Positions 6,059 through 13,042 of a stretch of DNA of 18,171 bases are shown one piece after another; position 1 is the stretch's first letter; each line of letters begins with the position of its first letter. The notes under the pieces were generated by a model that did no database searches, was not told where the DNA came from, and was given only the letters and a program-made list of their open reading frames with translations. The position numbers and the translations under genes were made by a program. Source of the stretch: an uncultured Muribaculaceae bacterium (GTDB lineage: Bacteria; Bacteroidota; Bacteroidia; Bacteroidales; Muribaculaceae); the NCBI GenBank assembly GCA_938039795.1, contig CALHWU010000143.1:1-18171 (forward strand). Reading direction: 5' to 3'.

Positions 6059-7264
6059 ATGGAAAAGAAAAAGACTGCCACAAAAAAAGATAAAGAGGCC
6101 GTTGACCCCAAGAAAGCGCGCCTCGAAGCCCTCGCTGCCGCGATGCAGAAGATCGAGAAGGACTACGGCAAAGGAGCCGTCATGAAACTCGGCGACGACA
6201 ACATCGAGGACGTGGAGGTGATCCCCACCGGCTCTGTTAGCCTCAACTATGCTCTGGGCGTCGGCGGCTTCCCCCGCGGCCGCATCATCGAGATCTACGG
6301 CCCCGAGTCGTCGGGCAAGACCACCCTCGCCATCCACGCCATAGCCGAGGCGCAGAAGCTCGGAGGCATAGCCGCAATCATCGACGCGGAGCATGCATTC
6401 GACCGCTTCTATGCCGAAAAACTGGGCGTTGACGTCAACAACCTGCTGATCTCGCAGCCCGACAACGGCGAGCAGGCCCTTGAGATCGCCGAGCAGCTGA
6501 TCCGCTCGTCGGCCATCGACATACTGGTGGTGGACTCCGTTGCCGCCCTGACTCCCAAGAGCGAGATCGAAGGCGACATGGGCGACCGCAACGTAGGCCT
6601 CCAGGCACGCCTGATGTCGCAGGCCATGCGCAAGCTGACCGGCACCATCTCCCGCACCAACACCACCTGCATCTTCATCAACCAGCTTCGCGAGAAGATC
6701 GGCGTGATGTTCGGCCCGTCGGAGACCACCACAGGCGGCAACGCCCTGAAATTCTACGCTTCGGTGCGCATAGATATCCGTGCGAGCACTTCCATCAAGG
6801 ATGGCGATAACGTTCTTGGCAAGCACACCAAGGTGAAAGTGACCAAAAACAAGGTAGCACCCCCCTTCAAGCGCGCCGAGTTCGACATAATGTTCGGCGA
6901 AGGGATCTCGCGCAGCGGCGAGCTGGTGGATCTGGGAGTGGAATACGGCATCATCCAGAAGAGCGGCTCATGGTTCAGCTACGACGACTCACGCCTTGCG
7001 CAGGGCCGCGACGCCGCCAAGAAGGTGCTTCAGGACAATCCCGAACTCGCCGATGAGATCGAGGCCAAGATCATGGAGGCCCTACGCGAGAGCGACGGCG
7101 CCCCCCGCAAAAAGAGCGCGACAAAATCGGGCAAGGCATCGGAAAGCACCGAGTCATCCAAATCCGACTCATCCAAGCCTGAGACGGACGAAGAAATTGA
7201 CGATCTCGACGATCTCGACTTCGACGGCGACATGGACGAGGAGTTCCGCATCGACGAAGAATAA
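6059..7264 (+). CDS. recA: Recombinase RecA
   Basis: DNA strand-exchange ATPase of homologous recombination and DNA repair (401 aa, cytoplasmic, forming filaments on single-stranded DNA). Walker A is GPESSGKT (81-88) and Walker B is ILVVDS (155-160). The L1 region is EGDMGDRNVGLQAR (171-184), and the L2 region runs from NQLREKIGVMFGP (208-220) into SETTTGGNALKFYAS. The core ends near residue 345. Beyond it is a low-complexity Ser/Lys stretch and then a strongly acidic tail rich in Asp and Glu (about 383-401), longer than the tail of typical RecA of about 350 residues. The ATG at 6059 gives the usual N-terminus (MEKKKTATKK); the ATG at 6017 would add 14 residues without family support. The gene has its own promoter and is followed by a strong terminator. 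Confidence 0.97.
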   Translation: MEKKKTATKKDKEAVDPKKARLEALAAAMQKIEKDYGKGAVMKLGDDNIEDVEVIPTGSVSLNYALGVGGFPRGRIIEIYGPESSGKTTLAIHAIAEAQKLGGIAAIIDAEHAFDRFYAEKLGVDVNNLLISQPDNGEQALEIAEQLIRSSAIDILVVDSVAALTPKSEIEGDMGDRNVGLQARLMSQAMRKLTGTISRTNTTCIFINQLREKIGVMFGPSETTTGGNALKFYASVRIDIRASTSIKDGDNVLGKHTKVKVTKNKVAPPFKRAEFDIMFGEGISRSGELVDLGVEYGIIQKSGSWFSYDDSRLAQGRDAAKKVLQDNPELADEIEAKIMEALRESDGAPRKKSATKSGKASESTESSKSDSSKPETDEEIDDLDDLDFDGDMDEEFRIDEE

Positions 7265-7282
7265 TCAATATCATCCTATAAT

Positions 7283-7321
7283 AAAATCCCCTTGCCGAGC
7301 AGCCCGGCAAGGGGATTTTTT
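7283..7321 (+). terminator. Bidirectional intrinsic terminator after recA
   Basis: AAAATCCCCTTGCCG (7283-7297) and CGGCAAGGGGATTTT (7305-7319) form a perfect 15-bp stem around a 7-nt loop, with a T-run to 7321. On the minus strand the same hairpin is followed by ATTTTATTA, so it can also end the convergent minus-strand regulator operon, which stops at 7389. Confidence 0.93.
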
Positions 7322-7388
7322 GTAAGGGGGGATCGGAGAAATCGGAAGTATCGGAACTCTCGGATCCTCCGGGGAACTTTGGACTATT

Positions 7389-7670
7389 TCAGAGGGGCAG
7401 ATACTGACGGAGGGCGTCGACGTAGCTTTCGAAAGCGGCACGGCCGAGCGGAGTAATCCGGCAGAGGGTACGGGTGCGCTTGCCGGCAAAGCCTTTCTCA
7501 ACGGTGATGTAGCCTGCGGCTGAGAGGCGGTCGAGCTGTACGCTGAGGTTGCCGACTGTCGACTCGGTCTTTTCGCGCAGATATACGAAGTCGGCTTCCT
7601 CGACGCTCATCAGTATCGACATGACCGCGAGGCGCAACTGCGAGTGCAACAGAGGATCGAGCTCCTTCAT
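7389..7670 (-). CDS. Small winged-helix transcriptional regulator
   Basis: Compact DNA-binding protein of 93 aa, essentially a single winged helix-turn-helix domain of the HTH_34 / MarR-ArsR-like kind. MKELDPLLHSQLRLAVMSIL forms the first helices. DFVYLREKTESTVGNLSVQL (about 27-46) is the HTH with its recognition helix, and DRLSAAGYITVEKGFAGK (about 47-64) with TRTLCRITPLG forms the wing. A C-terminal helix probably dimerises. No ligand domain is present. Its ATG overlaps the stop of the upstream membrane-protein gene (ATGA, 7667-7670), so the two are co-transcribed and probably translationally coupled. The paired GTTTA-N5-TAAAC sites at the shared promoter are its likely operators, implying autoregulation (inferred). 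The effector and wider targets are unknown. Confidence 0.85.
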   Translation of the reverse strand: MKELDPLLHSQLRLAVMSILMSVEEADFVYLREKTESTVGNLSVQLDRLSAAGYITVEKGFAGKRTRTLCRITPLGRAAFESYVDALRQYLPL

Positions 7671-8290
7671 TTACGGCGCATTTTATAATTGAGAATATGG
7701 CCCGGCACAATCATCATGCACACGAATCCGAGCATGAACAGAGGCAGAAACCAGTCGGCGTACAAATGAACACGACCGACCACGCAGCAGAGCGTCATAA
7801 TGCCGAGAAACAGTCCTATTCCTCCTCCGGCGACGAGGCTCTTCTCCTTCACGACAATGCCCTGGACTATCTCGGCGAAGGCCGCGACGATGAATGAATA
7901 CACCAGCATGGCGGCCCAGCAGTTGACGGCGAAACAATAGGCCGCGACAAGACAGAGCACTATCAGCACCATTTCCGAGAGGCCGAAGAGCGTCCATAGC
8001 CGGTCAGTGATCATGTCGGAATAAGTGGTGACGCCTTTGCGGAGCTTTTCCCTGCGGTCCATAAGCGGAGTGGCTATACCGCCTACGAATGGAATGGCGA
8101 ACCAGAGCCAGTTCCATGCGGGATTGTGGGTGATTTCAAACATTACCCATACGAGGACAGTGACAGCTACTACGAGGTAGCCCCAGAGGAGCATGATGTT
8201 GCCGCTGCCGATGTAGCGCTCCTTGGTGCGGTTGATCATCAAGGTGATCAGTTCGATGCTCTCGATTTCAGTCAGTTTTTTGTCTTCCAT
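7667..8290 (-). CDS. Multi-pass membrane protein paired with a winged-helix regulator
   Basis: Integral membrane protein of 207 aa and unknown function. A soluble N-terminus (about 1-28, with EIESIELITLMINRTKERY) precedes about six hydrophobic segments, near residues 30-52, 56-75, 97-120, 122-146, 153-173 and 176-200. The C-terminus is short and basic. No catalytic motif is visible. The arrangement of a small membrane protein followed by an HTH_34-type regulator recurs in Bacteroidetes, and the membrane protein may sense or gate the signal that controls the regulator, but that is inference. It is first in the two-gene operon, with a clear promoter about 100 bp upstream and a leader of about 96 nt. 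Confidence 0.75.
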   Translation of the reverse strand: MEDKKLTEIESIELITLMINRTKERYIGSGNIMLLWGYLVVAVTVLVWVMFEITHNPAWNWLWFAIPFVGGIATPLMDRREKLRKGVTTYSDMITDRLWTLFGLSEMVLIVLCLVAAYCFAVNCWAAMLVYSFIVAAFAEIVQGIVVKEKSLVAGGGIGLFLGIMTLCCVVGRVHLYADWFLPLFMLGFVCMMIVPGHILNYKMRRK

Positions 8291-8310
8291 CTTTTTACAA
8301 GTTAACGATT

Positions 8311-8336
8311 AGATAAATCAGTTTATGGAGTAAACC
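8311..8336 (-). promoter_or_regulatory. Operator-like repeat 2 (downstream site)
   Basis: This 26-bp sequence matches 8394-8419 at 22 of 26 positions and contains GTTTA-TGGAG-TAAAC (8321-8335). It lies in the transcribed leader, about 20 bp before the start codon, where a bound repressor could act as a roadblock. Confidence 0.6.
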
Positions 8337-8345
8337 ATATTTTGA

Positions 8346-8380
8346 AAAAATAAGAGAGCTTTGCGCGCGATTATGCTCTC
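8346..8380 (-). terminator. Attenuator-like hairpin in the leader
   Basis: Read on the minus strand, GAGAGC (8380-8375) pairs with GCTCTC (8359-8354) around a 15-nt loop containing GCGCGC, followed at once by TTATTTTTT. It lies just after the predicted transcription start (about 8386) and before the coding region, so it could stop part of the transcripts early. The stem is short, hence the low confidence. Confidence 0.4.
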
Positions 8381-8390
8381 GAATCCGATG

Positions 8391-8422
8391 CAAAGATAAA
8401 TCGGTTTATTAAATAAACCAAA
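8391..8422 (-). promoter_or_regulatory. Promoter of the membrane protein-regulator operon with overlapping operator
   Basis: On the minus strand, TTTG (8422-8419) and TATCTTTG (8398-8391) are separated by 20 bp. The spacer is almost filled by a perfect 17-bp palindrome, GGTTTATTAAATAAACC (8403-8419). A protein bound there would block RNA polymerase. Confidence 0.75.
8394..8419 (-). promoter_or_regulatory. Operator-like repeat 1 (promoter site)
   Basis: 26-bp site containing GTTTA-TTAAA-TAAAC inside a perfect 17-bp palindrome. It is repeated with four changes at 8311-8336 in the same orientation, 83 bp away. It overlaps both the -7 element and the spacer. The probable ligand is the winged-helix protein encoded by the second gene of the operon (inferred). 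Confidence 0.65.
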
Positions 8423-8456
8423 TTTTTGAGGGAAAATTTTTGAAAAAAATAATGGG

Positions 8457-8510
8457 TAGCTATTTTAGCTATTATAGCTATCTTAGCTACCATAGCTACC
8501 TTAGCTAATC
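8457..8510 (+). repeat. Six 9-bp tandem repeats with a TAGCTA core
   Basis: Six consecutive 9-bp units each begin with the palindrome TAGCTA, followed by a variable triplet (TTT, TTA, TCT, CCA, CCT, ATC). The array lies between the end of the CNNM/CorC gene and the promoter of the membrane-protein operon. It is AT-rich against a GC-rich background. It could vary in copy number by slippage. Confidence 0.9.
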
Positions 8511-8529
8511 TAAGATAATCAGGCGGAAG

Positions 8530-9822
8530 TCAGGCGGAGGGGGCATCTTCGGCTTTGGCCGGGGCGATGCGTATGAGTTCGAGGCGAGTGGCGGTGCGGC
8601 GCACGATGGTGAACTGAAGGCCTTCGATCTCTATCTGCTCTCCCTGGGCAGGGATGGCGCCTACGGAGTGGAGGATATAGCCGGCTAGGGTCTGGTAGTC
8701 GTCATCCTCGGGTATGTCGACGTGGCATGTCTCGCGCAGGGTCTCAATCTCTATGCGGCCGCTGCATTCATATACTCCAGGCTCGATCTCGCGGGCCATG
8801 GGGCGCGAGGTGTCGTGCTCGTCCTGTATGTCGCCGAATATCTCTTCGACAAGGTCTTCGAGAGTGACAAGTCCTGCTGTGCCGCCGAATTCGTCGACCA
8901 CCACAGCCATCGAGCGCTTCTCGGCGAGCAGGCGCTGCATGAGCTTCTTGGCGAGGAGTGTCTCCGGAGCGAAAACCACAGGCTTTACGGCCTTGCGCCA
9001 GTCGTTCTCGGGGTTGAAGAGCTCGCTGACGTGGATATATCCCTTGACATTGTCGATATCCTCGTCGTAGACCACTATCTTGCTGCGTCCGGAGGATGTG
9101 AAGAGGGCGCTGAGCTCGTCGCGCGTGGTGGTGGAGAAGTCGACGGCCACTATCTCATTGCGCGGCTGCATGCAGTCGCGGATGTGGGTTGTGGAAAAGT
9201 CGAGGGCGTTGTGGAAAATCTTCACCTCATTCTCCACCGGTGTCTTCTGCGGATTGACGTCGTCGATCGTGCGGTCGAGATAGGAATTGAGCTCGCCCAC
9301 TGACAGCATGCCTGTCTGTGGGGAGTCACTCCTGAAGCCGCACAGCTTCATAAGTGTGCGCGATAGCCACGATGTGAAAGCCGATATGGGCCAGAGGAGA
9401 AGGTAGAAGAGATATATCGGCAATGCGAAAATGCGCAGCGACGTGTTGGGATTGATACGGAATATGGCCTTTGGGAAAAACTCTCCGGTGATGAGAATGA
9501 CGCCGGTGGAAATGAGCGTAGACAGGATCAGGACTACGGCCTGGTTGAGATTGTAATGGGCGAGCCAGCACTTCTCGATGAAGAATGCGGCTCCCATGCC
9601 GTAGACCACAAGCATTATATTGTTGCCTACCAGTATGGTGGATATAAAGAAATCCGGATCGGAATAGAAGCGGCTCAGGATATGACTGAAGAGTCCGCCT
9701 TTCTTTACGTCGAGCTCCACTCGGACGCGGTCGGAAGTGATATATGCGATCTCGGTGCCGGAAAACAGTCCGGAGAACACAAGAGATACGATGGTGAGTA
9801 CAAGCCAGGCTACAGGTGTCAT
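8530..9822 (-). CDS. CNNM/CorC (hemolysin-family) membrane protein with CBS pair
   Basis: Protein of 430 aa with the standard order of the HlyC/CorC family. A CNNM (DUF21) transmembrane domain spans about 1-190, with hydrophobic segments near 5-27, 58-83, 94-115 and 130-152 and the conserved FSGTEIAYIT near 20-29. A CBS-domain pair (about 215-335) contains FGGTAGLVTLEDLVEEIFGD (312-331). A C-terminal CorC_HlyC domain covers about 345-420. Family members are linked to Mg2+ or Co2+ efflux; the older hemolysin name is misleading. GldE of Bacteroidetes belongs to the same family, but nothing here identifies this protein as GldE. The start overlaps the lptC stop (ATGA, 9819-9822), making it the last gene of the four-gene coaX operon. 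Confidence 0.9.
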   Translation of the reverse strand: MTPVAWLVLTIVSLVFSGLFSGTEIAYITSDRVRVELDVKKGGLFSHILSRFYSDPDFFISTILVGNNIMLVVYGMGAAFFIEKCWLAHYNLNQAVVLILSTLISTGVILITGEFFPKAIFRINPNTSLRIFALPIYLFYLLLWPISAFTSWLSRTLMKLCGFRSDSPQTGMLSVGELNSYLDRTIDDVNPQKTPVENEVKIFHNALDFSTTHIRDCMQPRNEIVAVDFSTTTRDELSALFTSSGRSKIVVYDEDIDNVKGYIHVSELFNPENDWRKAVKPVVFAPETLLAKKLMQRLLAEKRSMAVVVDEFGGTAGLVTLEDLVEEIFGDIQDEHDTSRPMAREIEPGVYECSGRIEIETLRETCHVDIPEDDDYQTLAGYILHSVGAIPAQGEQIEIEGLQFTIVRRTATRLELIRIAPAKAEDAPSA

Positions 9823-10622
9823 TGTTGGTCGTTGAGCTTAATATTACGTGGACGCTGGGGCGCAGGGGTGGTAGGCTGAGGCTGCTGAGGAAGATTTTTG
9901 ACGGCACGGGCCGGACGTGCGGCGGAGGAATCGGGCGAGGCATGACGCTGGCCGAGACGCTGCGGCTGACGGCGGCGTGAGCCGACGGTGTCGGGCTGAG
10001 CTTCGGCGACCGCAGGAGCCGACAGGGAATCAGCCGGAGAAGATCCCGGCGAGAACTGCTCCACCGGGAGAATGGCCGAGACGTCGCGCACCTTGAAATC
10101 GGTCATGGAGTTGTTTGACTCGAAACCGTATCCCTCCATGATGCGGTCGGACCGCTCGATACGGATGAACGAGTCGGAATAGACCTTGCCGCGCCTCTGA
10201 TCCCAGAAAAGCTGCGAGGTAAGGAACCGCTCCGACGCCATATTGGTGACGCGGACATGTCCGTCGAGCCTCCATAGCTGTTTGACCTTAAAATATGTGG
10301 CCGAGTCGCAGTCGATGGTAGCCTCGCGGTTGAAGAAATCGTCGAAACGCTCAAGGTGGAGTCCCGAAGGAAAACGCCACCGGCTCTCGCGGGCTTCGTC
10401 GTAGACGAGCCAGAGCGGAGTCACGACACGGTAGCGGGTGATGCCGGAGTCGGATATCAGGGTGCTGACATCGGTGGTGGTCATAGTGGCCACAAACTCC
10501 GGGTCGACGTTGGCGGTATACTCGCGGTGGTCGTCGCCTCCGCAGGAGACCGCGCACCACGAGCACGCCGCGAGCGCCGCTCCGGCCGCAACAGGCAATA
10601 TCCGCATCGACGCCCGGGGCAT
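9819..10622 (-). CDS. lptC: LPS export periplasmic protein LptC
   Basis: Lipoprotein-type LptC (267 aa), the periplasmic partner that takes LPS from the LptB2FG transporter and passes it to LptA. Residues 1-27 form a signal with two possible lipobox cysteines (C20 in LAAC, C27 in AVSC). Residues 40-190 are the beta-jellyroll typical of the family, with SDSGITRYRVVTPLWLVYDE, FPSGLHLERFDD and LFWDQRRGKVYSDSFIRI visible. The last 75 residues are a Pro/Gln/Arg-rich tail, probably disordered and not part of the conserved fold. The ATG at 10622 overlaps the upstream stop by one base (TGATG). An internal ATG at 10607 would also give a good signal peptide. Confidence 0.88.
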   Translation of the reverse strand: MPRASMRILPVAAGAALAACSWCAVSCGGDDHREYTANVDPEFVATMTTTDVSTLISDSGITRYRVVTPLWLVYDEARESRWRFPSGLHLERFDDFFNREATIDCDSATYFKVKQLWRLDGHVRVTNMASERFLTSQLFWDQRRGKVYSDSFIRIERSDRIMEGYGFESNNSMTDFKVRDVSAILPVEQFSPGSSPADSLSAPAVAEAQPDTVGSRRRQPQRLGQRHASPDSSAARPARAVKNLPQQPQPTTPAPQRPRNIKLNDQQ

Positions 10623-11860
10623 CAGTCGATCTTACGTTTGAAGAACCACATCTCGTTGAAATTGATGCCGAGAGTGATGCTGAAATAGTTTTCTTTCACC
10701 ATGACCTCCGGATGCGCCTGACGCCGGCGGTACTCGAATCCGAGATTGATGATGCTCTTGGTGGAGTAGGTGGGGAATCCGAATCCGCACGCCAGACCGT
10801 ATTCACGGACATTGTTGCCGCCGATAGTAATATAATCGCGGTTGAAAAACGCTCCGGCCCTGTAGGTGACCGACTGGAAATAGCTGCCGCGCTCACGCGG
10901 ACGGAACTGTGCGCCGAGAGCCACCTTCCAGCGGTCGGCATAGACAGTCGGAGGGAAATCAGCCATCTGGGAGAACTTCGCTTTGGCCCAGGGCTGATAG
11001 GTGAAGTCGGCTTCGACAAGCAGACGGTTGGCATGGCGGTAGTTGATGCCGACACCCCAGGTGGAGGGCAATGAGAAATTGTGACGCATGCGTATGCTCT
11101 GCACCGTGTCGGGGGCCTCGTTGCTCGACAGGTCATATTTTATCAGGCGCGCATGCCCCAGGAGATCCTTGCCGGGCGCAAAAACCAGTCCTACTCCTAT
11201 ATATCGGTCGGTGGCTATCTTCTGCTCATACTGCAGTCCGAGCTGGAACCTAAAATCTCGCACCTGAAACTCCTGCCGGAAAAGCGACGAGAAGCCGCCT
11301 GAAGGGTAGATATACACCTCGTTGTTGTTGGTGCCGAAGAGATATGAGAAATTCAGTCCGGCCGACAGACCGCCCCAGATATTGTAGGCGGCTCCGACAT
11401 AGAACTGGTTGAGACCGCCCGAACCCTGATGGGAGTAGGAACCGTTGTTGATGTCAGATCCGAACGCATATCCCACCGAAGAGAACGGCAACAGTCCGAA
11501 GCTCGCTCCGAGACGCTTGCTTATCGGGAACTGCATCGTGACATATTCAAGTCCGCCGCCGTTGTCGCTGAATCTGGCGCCGTCCTGAGTGCGGTTGAAA
11601 AACGTCAGATCCACACCCATATCGAAAAGAAAGGTCAGCGAGTCGATCCGCGAATACGACGCCGGGTTCATCACATTGATCGAACGGCCCGAACCGAGCG
11701 CGTAGCCCACTCCGCCCATCTGCCGCTGTGCCGACGTGGCATTGTCGCTGAGAGTGCCGAATCCGAAGCGTGAATACGGGCTTGTGGTCTGTGCGCAAAG
11801 CGATGCGCATGCTATTGCAGCCGCTGCGATGGCGGCCGCGAGTCTGCTATTTATGTTCAT
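10622..11860 (-). CDS. Outer-membrane beta-barrel protein (FadL-like family)
   Basis: 412-aa protein with a signal peptide (about 1-23, ending LCAQ). Alternating aromatic and glycine-rich strands throughout are typical of an outer-membrane barrel. The N-terminal SPYSRFGFGTLSDNATSAQRQMGGVGYAL followed by INVMNPASYSRIDSLTFLFD is characteristic of Bacteroidetes proteins resembling FadL/OMPP1 transporters. The C-terminus (YFSITLGINFNEMWFFKRKID) ends with a strand and a short basic tail. It probably sits in the outer membrane, but the transported substrate, if any, is not evident. Its start overlaps the end of coaX by 14 bp and its stop overlaps lptC, which ties it to cell-envelope biogenesis. Confidence 0.82.
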   Translation of the reverse strand: MNINSRLAAAIAAAAIACASLCAQTTSPYSRFGFGTLSDNATSAQRQMGGVGYALGSGRSINVMNPASYSRIDSLTFLFDMGVDLTFFNRTQDGARFSDNGGGLEYVTMQFPISKRLGASFGLLPFSSVGYAFGSDINNGSYSHQGSGGLNQFYVGAAYNIWGGLSAGLNFSYLFGTNNNEVYIYPSGGFSSLFRQEFQVRDFRFQLGLQYEQKIATDRYIGVGLVFAPGKDLLGHARLIKYDLSSNEAPDTVQSIRMRHNFSLPSTWGVGINYRHANRLLVEADFTYQPWAKAKFSQMADFPPTVYADRWKVALGAQFRPRERGSYFQSVTYRAGAFFNRDYITIGGNNVREYGLACGFGFPTYSTKSIINLGFEYRRRQAHPEVMVKENYFSITLGINFNEMWFFKRKID

Positions 11861-12584
11861 TGTAGGTTATTATTCTGTTGAGTCCGCGGCTGACGAGATC
11901 GGTGTCGACAGTCACGTCAAAGTCAATGAGCTTGCTGAGTTCCTGCGCCCACCCTCCCGACAATACGGTGTGGGTGCCGGCCGGGAGATGCGCCCTGTAA
12001 TAGGAGATGGCACCGACTATGCCGTAGACGGCCCCGAGAATCATGGCCGAGGGAGTGTCGAATCCGAGGAATGTGTCGTAGGCGATGGTGCGGGGCACCT
12101 CCACAAGAGGGAGACGCGCCGTGTAGCGGTGGAGCGCGTCGAGACGCATGCGCATTCCCGGCGCGATGTTGCCGCCTACAAAATGCCCGTCGGCAGTGAC
12201 GGCGTCGTATGTCACAGCCGTGCCGGCGTCGACCACGAGCAGAGGCTGTCCGGCAAAGGAAGCCCACGCTCCCACTGCGGCCGCTATGCGGTCGGTGCCG
12301 AGAGTCGACGGGGTGCGGTAGTCGATGGTGATGGGGAGTGGCGTGGAGTTGGTCAGCCGGCTGACGTTATCGGCATATTTGGCGATGATGTCGGTAAGAC
12401 GGCTCTCCTTTGCCGACACGGAGCAGAGCATGGCGTTGGCCGGACGCCCGTAGGGCGCGAGAAAACGCTTCATATGGGCGCACGTGATGGTCGGCTCCAC
12501 GATCTGGTCGAGGAGCTCCCCGTCGTCCCAAAGGGCCACCTTGGCGGCCGAATTGCCCTGGTCTATGGTGAGGTTGAGTGACAT
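11847..12584 (-). CDS. coaX: Type III pantothenate kinase
   Basis: Catalyses ATP-dependent phosphorylation of pantothenate, the first step of coenzyme A synthesis (245 aa, cytoplasmic, usually dimeric and dependent on a monovalent cation). ASKHA-fold motifs are in order: DQGNS (8-12, phosphate 1), YRTPSTLGTDR (89-99, pantothenate side, with GTDR), DAGTAVTYD (119-127, phosphate 2) and GGNIAPGMRMRLDALHRYTARLP (from 137). The length is normal for CoaX. It is the first gene of a four-gene minus-strand operon (coaX, barrel protein, lptC, CNNM/CorC) with overlaps at every junction. A -7 element lies only 8 bp before the start codon. Confidence 0.95.
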   Translation of the reverse strand: MSLNLTIDQGNSAAKVALWDDGELLDQIVEPTITCAHMKRFLAPYGRPANAMLCSVSAKESRLTDIIAKYADNVSRLTNSTPLPITIDYRTPSTLGTDRIAAAVGAWASFAGQPLLVVDAGTAVTYDAVTADGHFVGGNIAPGMRMRLDALHRYTARLPLVEVPRTIAYDTFLGFDTPSAMILGAVYGIVGAISYYRAHLPAGTHTVLSGGWAQELSKLIDFDVTVDTDLVSRGLNRIITYNEHK

Positions 12585-12591
12585 TTCGCCG

Positions 12592-12599
12592 CAAAATTA
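12592..12599 (-). promoter_or_regulatory. Possible coaX promoter, -7 element
   Basis: On the minus strand TAATTTTG matches TAnnTTTG. It ends only 7 bp before the coaX ATG, so the transcript would have almost no leader. No -33 TTTG is found 20 bp upstream. It may be a real near-leaderless start or a chance match. Confidence 0.4.
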
Positions 12600-12640
12600 A
12601 CAATTTCCGCTGAATAATGTCGCTTTATGGGGAAAGTGTG

Positions 12641-12658
12641 AAGCCGCAGTAACGGCTT
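12641..12658 (-). terminator. Hairpin after the division-protein operon
   Basis: AAGCCG and CGGCTT form a 6-bp stem around CAGTAA, directly after the stop of the small membrane-protein gene (12659). The T-rich flank is on the plus-strand side, so termination on the minus strand would be weak, and some read-through into coaX is possible. Confidence 0.35.
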
Positions 12659-13042
12659 TTAACTCTTTTTACCCTTGGACGAAGCCCGGCGCATGGCCCG
12701 GGGTATCATCAGAGAGGCATACACTTCCACCGCGCCTCCGGCCAGAGTGAAAGCCATCCAGTCGGTCTGCCACGGGTAGATAAACATGAAGGCAGCCCCC
12801 GCACCGAACATTATGGCGGCCCAGAGCTCCAGACGGCAGAGCCTGCGCACCCTCAGATCGTCGGACGGCGACTTGGCGCAGGCACGGCCCGCTATGGCCA
12901 GAAGAGCGCCCGAGGCATAAATCCACCGGTAGATGCCGGAGCTGACTTTAAGGAGAGGGAGTGCCGTGGCTGCAAAAACAAGAAGGAGTCCGGCCACGGC
13001 GATCCATTGCGCCCAAAGGCGCTGAGATGACGTATTGTTCAT
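12659..13042 (-). CDS. Small four-helix membrane protein
   Basis: Hypothetical integral membrane protein of 127 aa. Four hydrophobic stretches lie near residues 12-32, 37-52, 72-90 and 93-113. Between them is a polar loop (KSPSDDLRVRRLCR, about 57-70), and the protein ends in a basic tail (RAMRRASSKGKKS). No enzyme motif is visible. Its start overlaps the stop of the FtsB-like gene (ATGA, 13039-13042), so it is translated from the same message. A role near the division apparatus is only suggested by this context. Conserved spacing next to FtsB-like genes in related genomes would be the main support. Confidence 0.75.
   Translation of the reverse strand: MNNTSSQRLWAQWIAVAGLLLVFAATALPLLKVSSGIYRWIYASGALLAIAGRACAKSPSDDLRVRRLCRLELWAAIMFGAGAAFMFIYPWQTDWMAFTLAGGAVEVYASLMIPRAMRRASSKGKKS

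Noticed and set aside
8457..8510. CRISPR or origin iterons in the TAGCTA array
   Set aside because: The 9-bp period is far too short for CRISPR, and there is no replication protein or DnaA-box cluster nearby.
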